From Lachnospiraceae bacterium (GTDB lineage: Bacteria > Bacillota > Clostridia > Lachnospirales > Lachnospiraceae): a stretch of 44,073 nt of DNA. The notes under the pieces were generated by a model. That model saw only the letters and a list, made by a program, of their open reading frames with translations, searched no databases and was not told the origin of the DNA. The stretch spans positions 1 to 44,073 of the forward strand of contig DNUZ01000003.1 in assembly GCA_003507655.1 (NCBI GenBank), in the 5' to 3' direction. Below, piece by piece: positions 8,562 through 17,767 of the stretch. The translations under genes and the position numbers were made by a program. The stretch's first letter is position 1. The number at the start of each line of letters is the position of its first letter.

Positions 8562-9029
8562 CTATGAATTAAATCTGGTAATATTTTCTTCATTTAATGT
8601 AAAATCATAGTAGTTCAGATCTTCCCGGAATGTCCAGCCGACACTCTTCCAAAAGACATTTCCCACTTCGTTATTTTTAAAAGCGATCAGGCAGACTTTG
8701 TTGATCTGCTCTTTTTGCAGTTCCTTCATACAGGTTACCGCCATGCTCTTTCCAATCCCACGTTTGCGGTACTGCTCATCTACGCAGACATGATAAAAAC
8801 ATCCGCGTCTTCCGTCGTGCCCACATAAGATCGCTCCTACAATCTTTTCTTTATTTTCTTCTTTGACAACGGCAACTACACTCGTGGAAGGATTTCTCTG
8901 TAAAAAACGCTGTACTCCTTCTTTCGAATCATCCAGACTTCGCATGCCGAATCCATGGATCGTTGTCCAGAGCGTATATACTTCTTCGTAGTCTTTAATT
9001 GTCATTGTCCGTATTTGATATGTATCCAT
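8562..9029 (-). CDS. GNAT-family N-acetyltransferase inside the arg operon
   Basis: This 155-residue protein is a single GNAT domain. The acetyl-CoA pyrophosphate loop is visible as CVDEQYRKRGIGKSM (R-x-x-G-I-G), followed by a helix and the late strand ending NNEVGNVFWKSVGW. The start is ATG 9029 with AGGAC about 10 bases upstream; ATG 9005 is an alternative. It lies between argC and argJ, 16 bases from argJ. The position suggests a function in acetylglutamate supply or acetylation of a related metabolite, but short GNAT domains are too diverse to call it an N-acetylglutamate synthase from sequence alone. Confidence 0.85.
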   Translation of the reverse strand: MDTYQIRTMTIKDYEEVYTLWTTIHGFGMRSLDDSKEGVQRFLQRNPSTSVVAVVKEENKEKIVGAILCGHDGRRGCFYHVCVDEQYRKRGIGKSMAVTCMKELQKEQINKVCLIAFKNNEVGNVFWKSVGWTFREDLNYYDFTLNEENITRFNS

Positions 9030-9096
9030 TTTTCTTTGTCCTGTCTGCTTGTTCTCAATTCCTTTATCGGTATGACCTTCTTATCCTCTGACTTTT

Positions 9097-10149
9097 TTAT
9101 GGGAACATCGGTACTAATTCTAAACCGGTTTCCTCCGGCAGCCCAAATAAAATATTCATATTCTGTACCGCCTGTCCTGCTGCACCTTTGACAATGTTGT
9201 CTAAAGCTCCCATCATAATGATCCTGCCGGTTCTCTCATCAATGACAAAGTTCACATCCACATAATTGCTTCCCTCTACCCATTTTGTCTCCGGGCAGAC
9301 CCCTTTGTCTAATACACGCACAAATTTTTCTTTTCCATAATATTTATCATATACTGCCTTGATCTCCTCGTAAGTCGGCAGTTTTCCGCCTTTTTTATTC
9401 AATGTTGCATACTCGGTCACTAAGATGCCACGGTTCATCGGAACTAAATGCGGTGTAAAATTAATCTGTATCTCTTTGCCTGCCGCATAGCCTAGCTGCT
9501 CTTCGATCTCCGGTGTATGTCTGTGGCTTGCCACACCATAGGCTTTGATGTTCTCATTGACCTCGCAGTACAGGTTCTGTACTTTTGCTCCTCTACCGGC
9601 TCCTGAAGTACCGGATTTTGCATCGACGATCAGGGTTGTTGTATCAATGAGACCTTCCTTTACCAGCGGATAAGCGGTCAGGATCGAACAGGTCGTATAA
9701 CATCCCGGATTTGCTACCAGTCTTTTGCCCTTCGTCTTTTCCCTGTTGATCTCACAGAGTCCATAGACTGCTTCTTCAATAAACTGTGGGGACTTATGCT
9801 CAATTCCATACCACTGCTCATAGATATGTACATCTTTGATCCGGTAATCCGCACTCAGATCAATGACTTTGCACTGCTTTAAGATCTCTTCGGTCAGTAC
9901 TCCTGCTAAAAATCCCTGCGGTGTTGCCGTAAAGATCACATCGACCTCTTTTGCTAACTTTTCTATATTATCATCAAGACAGACATCCTCTACCAGTGTA
10001 AACATATTCCGGTAAACATCTGCATACTTCTTATCGATATAGCTTCTTGAACCGTACCATTTGATCTCTACATCTTTATGTCCTAAAAGGATACGCACCA
10101 GTTCTCCTCCTGCATATCCGGTTGCTCCAATAATTCCTGCTTTTATCAT
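9097..10149 (-). CDS. argC: N-acetyl-gamma-glutamyl-phosphate reductase
   Basis: ArgC reduces acetylglutamyl phosphate to the semialdehyde with NADPH. Chosen start: ATG 10149, preceded by AAGGA, giving MIKAGIIGATGYAGGEL, a typical Rossmann N-terminus (350 residues). The catalytic cysteine lies in ANPGCYTT, and the family pattern also shows DLSADYR, SGTSGAGRG and SHRHTPEIEEQL. It is the first gene of the minus-strand arg operon. Its promoter region is shared with the divergent argG and contains ARG-box-like operators, consistent with repression by an ArgR/AhrC protein encoded elsewhere. Confidence 0.97.
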   Translation of the reverse strand: MIKAGIIGATGYAGGELVRILLGHKDVEIKWYGSRSYIDKKYADVYRNMFTLVEDVCLDDNIEKLAKEVDVIFTATPQGFLAGVLTEEILKQCKVIDLSADYRIKDVHIYEQWYGIEHKSPQFIEEAVYGLCEINREKTKGKRLVANPGCYTTCSILTAYPLVKEGLIDTTTLIVDAKSGTSGAGRGAKVQNLYCEVNENIKAYGVASHRHTPEIEEQLGYAAGKEIQINFTPHLVPMNRGILVTEYATLNKKGGKLPTYEEIKAVYDKYYGKEKFVRVLDKGVCPETKWVEGSNYVDVNFVIDERTGRIIMMGALDNIVKGAAGQAVQNMNILFGLPEETGLELVPMFP

Positions 10150-10181
10150 TCTCTTTCCTTCTTTCTTCAATAACTGTATCT

Positions 10182-10210
10182 AGTGTAGTATATCTTTTGG
10201 TTTTCGTAAA
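10182..10210 (-). promoter_or_regulatory. probable argC operon promoter
   Basis: On the minus strand TTTACG (10205-10210) and TACACT (10182-10187) are 17 bases apart and about 33 bases upstream of the argC start. Each box matches four of six consensus bases. Confidence 0.45.
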
Positions 10211-10218
10211 GGGTTTTT

Positions 10219-10253
10219 ACACATTTTTTTCATTTTTTATGTATATTTATTCG
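10219..10253. promoter_or_regulatory. ARG-box-like operator near the argC promoter
   Basis: TGTATATTTATTCG at 10240-10253 resembles the ArgR/AhrC half-site pair TGAAT-n4-ATTCA. A much weaker match, right half only, starts exactly 21 bases away (10219-10232). The distance of two helical turns is what hexameric ArgR uses for paired boxes. Confidence 0.5.
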
Positions 10254-10301
10254 CTATATTCTAAAATTATACATTGCATTTGGTACTTTTTCCAGTATAT
10301 A

Positions 10302-10336
10302 TGCATTTTTATTTGAAAAATATGTATATTTTTTCA
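10302..10336. promoter_or_regulatory. tandem ARG-box-like operator before argG
   Basis: Two 14-base sites, TGCATTTTTATTTG (10302-10315) and TGTATATTTTTTCA (10323-10336), begin 21 bases apart, the classic centre distance of paired ARG boxes. They end next to the argG -35 hexamer, so a bound ArgR/AhrC hexamer would cover the polymerase site. The regulator gene is not in this window. Confidence 0.55.
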
Positions 10337-10337
10337 C

Positions 10338-10366
10338 TTGCATTATTCTCCCATTTATTATATAGT
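10338..10366 (+). promoter_or_regulatory. argG promoter
   Basis: TTGCAT (10338-10343) and TATAGT (10361-10366) with a 17-base spacer, about 50 bases before the argG ATG and directly adjoining the ARG boxes. Confidence 0.65.
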
Positions 10367-10416
10367 AATTGCAGTGCAGAAAACTGCAAAAATGAACGTA
10401 AGAAAGGACGACGATT

Positions 10417-11637
10417 ATGAAAGAAAAAGTTGTTTTAGCCTACTCAGGCGGATTAGACACCACAGCGATCATCCCGTGGTTAAAAGAGAATTATGATTAT
10501 GAAGTTATCTGCTGCTGCATCGACTGCGGACAGGAAGAGGAATTAGACGGATTAGAGGAAAGAGCAAAATTATCCGGTGCAAGCAAATTATACATAGAAG
10601 ATATTACAGATGAGTTCTGTGATGACTACATTGTACCTTGTGTACAGGCAGGTGCCGTATATGAGAACAAATATCTGCTCGGTACTTCCATGGCACGTCC
10701 GGGTATCGCAAAGAGACTTGTAGAGGTTGCCCGTAAAGAAGGTGCTACTGCGATCTGCCACGGTGCTACCGGAAAAGGAAATGACCAGATCCGTTTTGAA
10801 CTTGGAATCAAAGCTCTTGCTCCTGATTTAAAGATCATTGCTGCATGGCGTGACGATAAGTGGAACATGGATTCCCGTGAAGCTGAGATTGAATACTGCA
10901 AAGCTCACGGTATTGACCTTCCATTCTCCGCTGACTCTTCTTACAGCCGTGACCGTAACTTATGGCACATCAGCCATGAAGGTCTTGAGTTAGAAGATCC
11001 TGCAAACGAGCCAAATTATGACCACCTTCTCGTTCTTGGCGTAAGCCCGGAAAAAGCACCGGATGAAGGCGAATATGTAACCATGACTTTTGAGGGCGGA
11101 GTTCCTAAGAGCGTCAATGGAAAAGAGATGAAAGTATCTGATATCATCCGTGAGCTGAACCGTCTTGGTGGAAAACATGGTATCGGTATCGTAGATATCG
11201 TAGAAAACCGTGTGGTCGGAATGAAATCCCGCGGTGTTTATGAGACTCCTGGCGGAACCATCTTAATGGAAGCTCATCAGCAGTTAGAGGAACTGATCTT
11301 AGACCGTGACACTATGACTGTGAAAAAAGATATGGGCAATAAATTTGCACAGATCGTTTACGAAGGAAAATGGTTCACACCACTGCGTGAGGCTGTTCAG
11401 GCATTCGTGGAATCTACACAGAAATATGTAACCGGCGAAGTAAAATTCAAACTTTACAAAGGAAATATCATCAAAGCAGGAACAACTTCTCCATATTCCC
11501 TTTACAGTGAATCTTTAGCAAGCTTCACAACCGGAGATTTATATGACCACCACGATGCAGAAGGATTCATCACTTTATTTGGTCTGCCATTAAAGGTTCG
11601 TGCTATGAAGATGGCTGAAATCGAAAAAAATAAATAA
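10417..11637 (+). CDS. argG: argininosuccinate synthase
   Basis: ArgG joins citrulline and aspartate using ATP. The 406-residue protein has the N-type ATP pyrophosphatase P-loop [12 protein letters not shown], the [16 protein letters not shown] nucleotide/citrulline-binding segment, [13 protein letters not shown] and [19 protein letters not shown]. Length and motifs are those of standard bacterial ArgG. It is the only convincing plus-strand gene in the window, with AAGGACG upstream of the ATG. argH, its usual partner, does not follow: the gene ends before a strong terminator, so argininosuccinate lyase must be encoded elsewhere. Confidence 0.98.
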   Translation: MKEKVVLAYSGGLDTTAIIPWLKENYDYEVICCCIDCGQEEELDGLEERAKLSGASKLYIEDITDEFCDDYIVPCVQAGAVYENKYLLGTSMARPGIAKRLVEVARKEGATAICHGATGKGNDQIRFELGIKALAPDLKIIAAWRDDKWNMDSREAEIEYCKAHGIDLPFSADSSYSRDRNLWHISHEGLELEDPANEPNYDHLLVLGVSPEKAPDEGEYVTMTFEGGVPKSVNGKEMKVSDIIRELNRLGGKHGIGIVDIVENRVVGMKSRGVYETPGGTILMEAHQQLEELILDRDTMTVKKDMGNKFAQIVYEGKWFTPLREAVQAFVESTQKYVTGEVKFKLYKGNIIKAGTTSPYSLYSESLASFTTGDLYDHHDAEGFITLFGLPLKVRAMKMAEIEKNK

Positions 11638-11668
11638 TTTCCGTACAGGCATAATAACATAATAAAAG

Positions 11669-11710
11669 AAGGTGTGAGCTACAGATGTAACTCACACCTT
11701 TTTGTTTTTC
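11669..11710. terminator. bidirectional intrinsic terminator between argG and the J-domain gene
   Basis: A perfect 10-base stem, AAGGTGTGAG / CTCACACCTT (11669-11678 and 11691-11700), can extend inward through TACA/TGTA. It is followed by TTTTTGTTTTT on the plus strand and by TTCTTTTATT on the minus strand, so it can end transcription from both convergent genes. Confidence 0.9.
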
Positions 11711-11716
11711 TTTTCG

Positions 11717-12130
11717 TTAACATGGTCTGAAACAGCAACAGTTACAGAGCATATTTAACAGTATCATGCTCAAGCACCAGCTTCCCTGTCCCGCATAAGG
11801 ACTCTCATACTGGCCACGCATGTTCTCATACCACGAATCTCCATATCCAAACGGATTCTCACCCGGACCATAGCCATAAGGACCTCCGTTGTTCTGCCCA
11901 TAGCTTCCGTTCTGATAGCCGCCCTGCCGGTACCCGCCCTGCTGGCGTTCCCGCATGATCTGTTCGTATGCCTGCTGGACTTCTTTAAATTTTTCCTCCG
12001 CCTGCATCTTATTCGGATTGTTGATATTTGCATCCGGATGATATTTCCGGCTCAACGCGCGGTATGCTTTTTTTATTTCTTCATCTGTAGCACTCGGACT
12101 GACTCCAAGTACTCCGTAAGGATTGATCAT
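11717..12130 (-). CDS. J-domain protein with Gly/Tyr-rich and Cys-rich tail
   Basis: The 137-residue protein starts with a J domain (residues ~3-65) with the essential HPD at 31-33, so it should stimulate an Hsp70 (DnaK) partner. It lacks the zinc-finger and substrate-binding domains of true DnaJ. The middle (about 64-112) is low-complexity, rich in Gly, Tyr, Gln and Asn with recurring YGQ/GYG-like units. The tail is hydrophobic and Cys-rich, [14 protein letters not shown], which could anchor the protein or bind metal. It overlaps the end of the DUF5685 gene by 4 bases (ATGA), so the pair is translationally coupled and probably works together. The client is unknown. Confidence 0.85.
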   Translation of the reverse strand: MINPYGVLGVSPSATDEEIKKAYRALSRKYHPDANINNPNKMQAEEKFKEVQQAYEQIMRERQQGGYRQGGYQNGSYGQNNGGPYGYGPGENPFGYGDSWYENMRGQYESPYAGQGSWCLSMILLNMLCNCCCFRPC

Positions 12131-12990
12131 TTCCGATGCCTCCTTGTTCCGGCATTCTGTTTCTTTTTCTTCTTTAACTGCATATATTCATATTTTGTCC
12201 AGACACCGGAATACAAAATATTTCGGATGATCTCCCCATGTTCAATGATCGGCAGACGTTCAAAGGACTTCGCACATTCTGACAGCATACTTGTCAGCAT
12301 CAGCTTACAAAATGCATCAAAATTCTTCGGGTCTGTCTTATACATATGACGCAGGACGTTAAAATTATGATTCTTGGTATCTTTTTCTAAGTCCTCATAT
12401 GCATCCATCAGATAGATGAACTTACCAAGATAATAGCCAAAGCATTTCAGCTCATCTTTCCATTCATCATCTTTCCATGCAAAAATCTCGCTAAGCATCT
12501 CGCCGGTCAGGCCTGCAACTGCATCAATATTGTATTCCTTTGCCGCCTCTGCTTCTTCTAACTTCTCAATATATGTCTGGATTGCCTCTACCTGTCTTGG
12601 GTATTTCAGATATATCCTCTGATAATCCTTATCGAGAACCTTCATGTATGCCTTCTTCGGGATCGAATGATGATCTCTCCAGTCATCCCCGAAGTTCTCA
12701 TAGGCAAGCACCACATTCATGTCTGCAGCATAGTCTGTAATCTCATTGATATACGCTAACTGCTTCTTTGTCGGATGGATCGCACAGGTGAACTTTTTCC
12801 TGTGATCTTCTACCTCATAAAGCCCTGTTAAGAGTACGATCAGAAAAGTCATATCATAGGTTAACAGAGCCTGTCCCTTGACTCCGCAGTTGGTCTTTAA
12901 CTTCCGGCACAGACCACAGTAATACGCCTGATATGCCTTTCGCTCTTCTTCTGACAACTGACTCTTATTAATATTGATATAGCCAAACAT
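12127..12990 (-). CDS. DUF5685 family protein
   Basis: A 287-residue, mostly alpha-helical protein that I recognise as the DUF5685 family of Clostridia; its function is not established. Visible features are the start [16 protein letters not shown], a Cys-containing segment CGLCRKLK near residue 25, an acidic helix [18 protein letters not shown] near 215 that is reminiscent of the aspartate-rich helices of polyprenyl synthases, and a basic Lys-rich C-terminus. AAGGAG precedes the ATG. It is co-transcribed with and overlaps the J-domain gene, suggesting the chaperone acts on or with this protein (inference). Confidence 0.75.
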   Translation of the reverse strand: MFGYININKSQLSEEERKAYQAYYCGLCRKLKTNCGVKGQALLTYDMTFLIVLLTGLYEVEDHRKKFTCAIHPTKKQLAYINEITDYAADMNVVLAYENFGDDWRDHHSIPKKAYMKVLDKDYQRIYLKYPRQVEAIQTYIEKLEEAEAAKEYNIDAVAGLTGEMLSEIFAWKDDEWKDELKCFGYYLGKFIYLMDAYEDLEKDTKNHNFNVLRHMYKTDPKNFDAFCKLMLTSMLSECAKSFERLPIIEHGEIIRNILYSGVWTKYEYMQLKKKKKQNAGTRRHRK

Positions 12991-13035
12991 ATCGTTCTCC
13001 TTCTGCCAGTATCACGCTCTGTTCCATTAGATAAT

Positions 13036-13064
13036 ATGTTACAACGTGCCTGATAGAGTGTCAA
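13036..13064 (-). promoter_or_regulatory. sigma-A promoter of the DUF5685 / J-domain operon
   Basis: On the minus strand a consensus TTGACA (13059-13064) is followed after 17 bases by TAACAT (13036-13041), about 46 bases before the gene start. Confidence 0.7.
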
Positions 13065-13122
13065 CAATACTACATTTTTTTTAGAAAGATTTTATACTTC
13101 CGTAATAATTGGTTTCATATTT

Positions 13123-16100
13123 CTAATTCAAATCAAACAATGTGGTTTTTAAAACCTTCAGTGTCGATACATCATCATGGCTTTCTTCCTTACCATAATA
13201 GTTAAATTTGCAGTTTAATTTTGCACGGATCTCTAAACTTTCATTTCCCGCTTCTGTTAATTTTTCAGATGCTCCATGCAGTACCGCTTTATAAATATGA
13301 CCTTCCGTATAGGCACCGGATGCGGCTGTATTCGTTGTCACATCGGTAACCTGGATCTGGTCTGCCCCTAACACTACATTCGTACTGCCATTGTAATAGG
13401 AAAATTCCATCGTCATCTGTTTTTGTGATGATGCCAAGTTCGGGTCCGATACCGTAAAGTAGAATACGATGTCATCCTCGATCGGTTTGTCGGAAAGTGA
13501 ACTGTCATAAGTAATATATTCATACTTTTTCTCAGCGGCATTTTTATCCGGTGCTTCTAAGATCTTAAGATCCGGTGCTTCTACTCCTGCCTTATAGGCT
13601 GCCACTACCGTATTGATGAATAACTTTGTCTCTAAATCATCGCCTGAATGGTCTAATTCCGAGTTACCCATTCCCGAATAGGTCACATTTCCGATACTGT
13701 AAATATAGTAATTGTTGCGGGCATCGTTCTTTGAATTCTTATATACTTTTCCACGCTCGGATTCCGGGTTGTCGGCATCACCGGACAGACAGTACCATAC
13801 GACTACATCCCCGTTTCCATCTCCATCTGCATCCTGATCTATGTTCAACTGGTAATATTGATAATTCGTCTTTGCCGACCGAAACTCTGTTCCGATCTCA
13901 TATGGATAATGTGTAATTAACCCATCATTTTCACGAGTGACTTTTGCACACACTTCTCCATCCCTGTAATGCAGTTTCTGTATCGAATCCTGTTTCTCAT
14001 CCATTGCCGGTAACAGATCGTTTCTCAGATTCAGATACTGTACATATCTTCCATTGGAATTCTTATGGAAATCGGCAAGATAGATCGGATCTATTACGAG
14101 ATAGTGATTTAAAACCGCATTGGTAAATCCATGGGTCTGTCCTAGCGCCTGTGCCTGTTTGGTACTGATGTTATAGGTCTTCGGTGCATAGGCAATATCC
14201 CTGTTCTCACTTAGCGTTCCTTCTTTGATATTCCTCGTTAAAAAATATCCCAGCTTTTTACTCCGGTAGCCATCCTCATACTTTCCAAAACCTATGGCTG
14301 CATATTCGCATACCCATCCCTGATTGACGGTTGCGTGAAGCGTCTGTGTATCGACCGTTAAATGCTGCTGCTGTCTTAACAGATTTCCCTGTGCCTGCAT
14401 CTGCGCTGTTTCTGTGGTATCGGTATCTGCCGAAACTCCATAGCGATCCATTGCCATAACATTTCGAAAGGCATTGTTCATGTAGTAGCCCCACTGACGC
14501 GGCACCTCCCAGTCCTCACTTCCTCCGACTAAATGTCCGTCTTTAAAGGAATGGTGCGGTGATACGTTGACAAACGACGTGGTATCATTTGAGAACAACA
14601 CACTCTTACCGGAATCAATAAAGATGTTGATGGCCTCTACTGCATACTGGCTCTTTCTGTTTGAGCTGTTATAGAGGTCATAATACTCACTGGCAAAACC
14701 AATGATGAGCATATCATAGTCTTCTAAGGATTTTCCAAGTCCGGTCAGTTCTTTCTTATAAAATTCTTCTGCCGAACTGATACCGGATGCATTATTTCCA
14801 TAATCTCTTCCGCCGATCGTATCAATATTGAATTTTAAGCCTGTCATATTGCATACTTCATCCAGATAGTCCTGAATACGGCTCTCATTTTTCAGATTGA
14901 TACGGTTGTTATCCGCACCGCTTGCACTCTGGCTCGTGATCTGTAATACATTGACCACTTCCTGATCTCCGATCCCATCCACTTTTGTATATTGGATATC
15001 CGAAGTTCTGACTGCCGGATTTGACACCTGTACCAGTTCTAACTGCCAGGACAGTACACCGCGATAAGTTGCCGGAATCTGACGCTCTAAGCGGTATCGC
15101 ACCCTGCTGTTCAACTGATAGTTGCCCTCTCCGTCTTTTGGTGCCTCCTCGCCGGTATCTGCATTGTAAATCGTACAGCTCATCTCTTCCCCACTGCCGG
15201 ATGCTCCTGCTTTTGAAAATTTACCGTCTGCATTCATATCCAGACAAAATACCGGACGATAGACTGAAGCCGCTGTCGCTTCTACCTGACTTTCTAAGTA
15301 AAATCCCACTTTTACGGTATAGGTTCCCTCTGTCTGTGCATTCGATGTATCAACGATCATTTTAGAAACATCTGAAAAGATCTGTCCGCTTGCCGTACCG
15401 ATCCCATCATAGGAACTTAAATTTTCCGGTGCGGTAATATCGAAATATAAAATCTGCGGTTTTGGGATATTCAGATAATCTCCGATCCCACTTCCCACAT
15501 TTTCTGCCTGACTTACGGTAAATACATTCTGATTTCCTTTTACCTGTTCTAAAAACTGATAGAGATAGGAAGTATTATCTACTGTGTTCTGATTTACGGA
15601 CTTATCCGTATTGTAGAGTGCATCCGAAACTACCACCGGATAATTGGCACTGACATATTCTAATAGATCATTCAGCTTGGTCTTTGTAATATCATTTCCA
15701 CTGTATCGATAGATCATCAGATCGCCTGACAGCTCTTTTGGGCTGGCTCCGATTCCATACTGATACTGTGTCTGCGTATATGGCTTTTTATAATACTGCC
15801 GTAAAACATCATCTTCTAAAACGGTACGACTCCTGTTTGCCGTATAATAAACACCCAGATCCTCACCATTGTTATGCAGCAGATATCCTTCATAGGTAAC
15901 GCCAAACAGGCTGTTCTTTGCATATCGGGCATAGGGTCTTGGGGTCTTGTCTTTAAACAGATATGCTCCGCCATAGTCTACGTCCATCATTCCTGTGATA
16001 CAGAGATTGCCTGCAACATAGTCTCCGGTATGCGTATAGATCAGTCCGTTCATCCGTGTATCGTTATAGACGGTATGTCTCGAACTTCCGCTTCCCCCTG

Positions 16101-17754
16101 TATTCAGATAATCAATGCATGCTCCCACATAGATCATATCGTAATCTTTATTCAGATCATCTACCTTACCGATGAACTCAGCAGTAGACATCGAATCGAT
16201 CGTAATATCCGCAGCATCTGCCGATATGCCTGCCCACGCTGCTATCTCTTCTTTTGTCAGACGAAAACCTTTCATATCGGCTGCTACCGCATCTGTCGGC
16301 TGGATCTCTAAGACACGGAAATGATCCTTAGTCTGGATCCTGCGCTGATTACTATAATCAATAATATACTGCATCAGAAACAGGCGGGTAATATCTGTCG
16401 AAAGTTTTTCCTCGCCGCTTCTTATCATATTTTCTTTTTTGATCAATTCAGATACCTCTGAACATCCCGAAGTATCGGAAACCACGCCTTCTAAATTCTC
16501 AAAAAACGGCTCTCTTGCTGCTGCATCCTTCGTTCCAAAGATATAGACGTTTTCATGTATAAAATCACTCTGTCCCGTATAGCCTTCCTGATAAGCGGCA
16601 CACTTTTCCCATACTCCGCTGGATGCATCGATCATGCACGGAACTTTTTGCAGCGAAACACTGTTTGCAACCGCATCCCAGACTGCCTGCGGATTTTGAT
16701 AGGCTTTCGCGTCTTTTGTGGTATCTCCACAGAGATAGATAAAATCTGCCGCAGACAGATCGGTCTGTGCTAACTGACTCTCTTCTACCGTAACCACTTC
16801 GACCTCTAAACTGTCACTGTCTTTCGAAGCTAAAACCTTTCTCCGCATCCAGTCCTGACTGCTGAACCCGCCTTTGTAATAGATTTTTCCGATCTGGACG
16901 ATACATTCTTCTTTTGCTTCGTCCTCTACAAACTGATAAGAGCCGCTTGTTCCTATATAGGAATACGGTAATTCCGCATCTAATACCGGTGTGTAACAAG
17001 CCCCTGCACTTCCGGAACCTACATACTGAAAGGACTCAATATAGTATAAGGTTCCTGTCGGATCCTCCTCTGCTGCCTCCATCATTGGATTCCCGTTTTC
17101 ATCGGTTCCAACGTTACGGTATGCCTGTGTATAGAGTGCATCGGTGGTATCGGTACGCATGGTCTCTGTAAAGGTTACGGTATAGGCACCATGGTCTTTA
17201 TCATACTGAAAGCCTGTGATATTTGGCTCATAAGAACCGTCTAAAGCCGGTGTCTCCTCATAACTTCCGTGAAGCTGTACGGTCTCATACTGCTCCTTTG
17301 GAAAACCCATCACTTTCCAACCCTCTGTATCTTTTGGAAAATAAGCCTCCTCATAATCTCCGTCTTTTTGCAATGGTTTTCCGTCTCCGGCAAAGGCTTC
17401 TAATTTTCCCATCAATGAGTTGACATAATCTTTTCGCACCTGTGCCGTATTCTGTCTGGACGTATCTTCTGCAAGATAGGTGTCTAAGTATTTTTTCAGA
17501 TAGTCACCGGTAATGTCCGTGTCTTTATTTTTTACTAAATAGCCGATCTCACCTTCGGAACCATCCGGTACAACTTCTACGATCTGAAACTTTTTGCTGT
17601 CCTTTACTTTTTGGGAAACTTTTTCTTCAAGTCCTGTCAAAATTCCCTGTGCCTGCACATGAAAAAACAGATAACCGCCTGTTCCGACACATAAAAGTGC
17701 TGCTGCGATCACCACACACCATATTCTCTTATTTTTCCAGCCTTTCTTTCCCAT
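13123..17754 (-). CDS. giant DUF5057-type surface protein at the end of the pilus operon
   Basis: The 1543-residue protein has a basic N-terminus and one hydrophobic segment (residues ~11-33) that ends in an AQA-like site, so it is probably exported or membrane-anchored. I recognise it as DUF5057-like. Three similar segments can be seen: IVEVVPD near residue 58, FRVLEIQP near 478 and VVNVLQITS near 931. Each is followed further on by a strand-type motif (ADFIYLCGD ~338, YDMIYVGA ~538, YDMLIIGF ~1011), suggesting three Rossmann-like modules separated by beta-rich regions. The C-terminal ~200 residues look like Ig/cadherin-type beta domains. It follows the last pilin gene by 13 bases and so belongs to the type IV pilus operon. 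A role as pilus-tip or surface adhesin is inference. Confidence 0.8.
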   Translation of the reverse strand: MGKKGWKNKRIWCVVIAAALLCVGTGGYLFFHVQAQGILTGLEEKVSQKVKDSKKFQIVEVVPDGSEGEIGYLVKNKDTDITGDYLKKYLDTYLAEDTSRQNTAQVRKDYVNSLMGKLEAFAGDGKPLQKDGDYEEAYFPKDTEGWKVMGFPKEQYETVQLHGSYEETPALDGSYEPNITGFQYDKDHGAYTVTFTETMRTDTTDALYTQAYRNVGTDENGNPMMEAAEEDPTGTLYYIESFQYVGSGSAGACYTPVLDAELPYSYIGTSGSYQFVEDEAKEECIVQIGKIYYKGGFSSQDWMRRKVLASKDSDSLEVEVVTVEESQLAQTDLSAADFIYLCGDTTKDAKAYQNPQAVWDAVANSVSLQKVPCMIDASSGVWEKCAAYQEGYTGQSDFIHENVYIFGTKDAAAREPFFENLEGVVSDTSGCSEVSELIKKENMIRSGEEKLSTDITRLFLMQYIIDYSNQRRIQTKDHFRVLEIQPTDAVAADMKGFRLTKEEIAAWAGISADAADITIDSMSTAEFIGKVDDLNKDYDMIYVGACIDYLNTGGSGSSRHTVYNDTRMNGLIYTHTGDYVAGNLCITGMMDVDYGGAYLFKDKTPRPYARYAKNSLFGVTYEGYLLHNNGEDLGVYYTANRSRTVLEDDVLRQYYKKPYTQTQYQYGIGASPKELSGDLMIYRYSGNDITKTKLNDLLEYVSANYPVVVSDALYNTDKSVNQNTVDNTSYLYQFLEQVKGNQNVFTVSQAENVGSGIGDYLNIPKPQILYFDITAPENLSSYDGIGTASGQIFSDVSKMIVDTSNAQTEGTYTVKVGFYLESQVEATAASVYRPVFCLDMNADGKFSKAGASGSGEEMSCTIYNADTGEEAPKDGEGNYQLNSRVRYRLERQIPATYRGVLSWQLELVQVSNPAVRTSDIQYTKVDGIGDQEVVNVLQITSQSASGADNNRINLKNESRIQDYLDEVCNMTGLKFNIDTIGGRDYGNNASGISSAEEFYKKELTGLGKSLEDYDMLIIGFASEYYDLYNSSNRKSQYAVEAINIFIDSGKSVLFSNDTTSFVNVSPHHSFKDGHLVGGSEDWEVPRQWGYYMNNAFRNVMAMDRYGVSADTDTTETAQMQAQGNLLRQQQHLTVDTQTLHATVNQGWVCEYAAIGFGKYEDGYRSKKLGYFLTRNIKEGTLSENRDIAYAPKTYNISTKQAQALGQTHGFTNAVLNHYLVIDPIYLADFHKNSNGRYVQYLNLRNDLLPAMDEKQDSIQKLHYRDGEVCAKVTRENDGLITHYPYEIGTEFRSAKTNYQYYQLNIDQDADGDGNGDVVVWYCLSGDADNPESERGKVYKNSKNDARNNYYIYSIGNVTYSGMGNSELDHSGDDLETKLFINTVVAAYKAGVEAPDLKILEAPDKNAAEKKYEYITYDSSLSDKPIEDDIVFYFTVSDPNLASSQKQMTMEFSYYNGSTNVVLGADQIQVTDVTTNTAASGAYTEGHIYKAVLHGASEKLTEAGNESLEIRAKLNCKFNYYGKEESHDDVSTLKVLKTTLFDLN

Positions 17755-17767
17755 TGCGATTCTCCCT

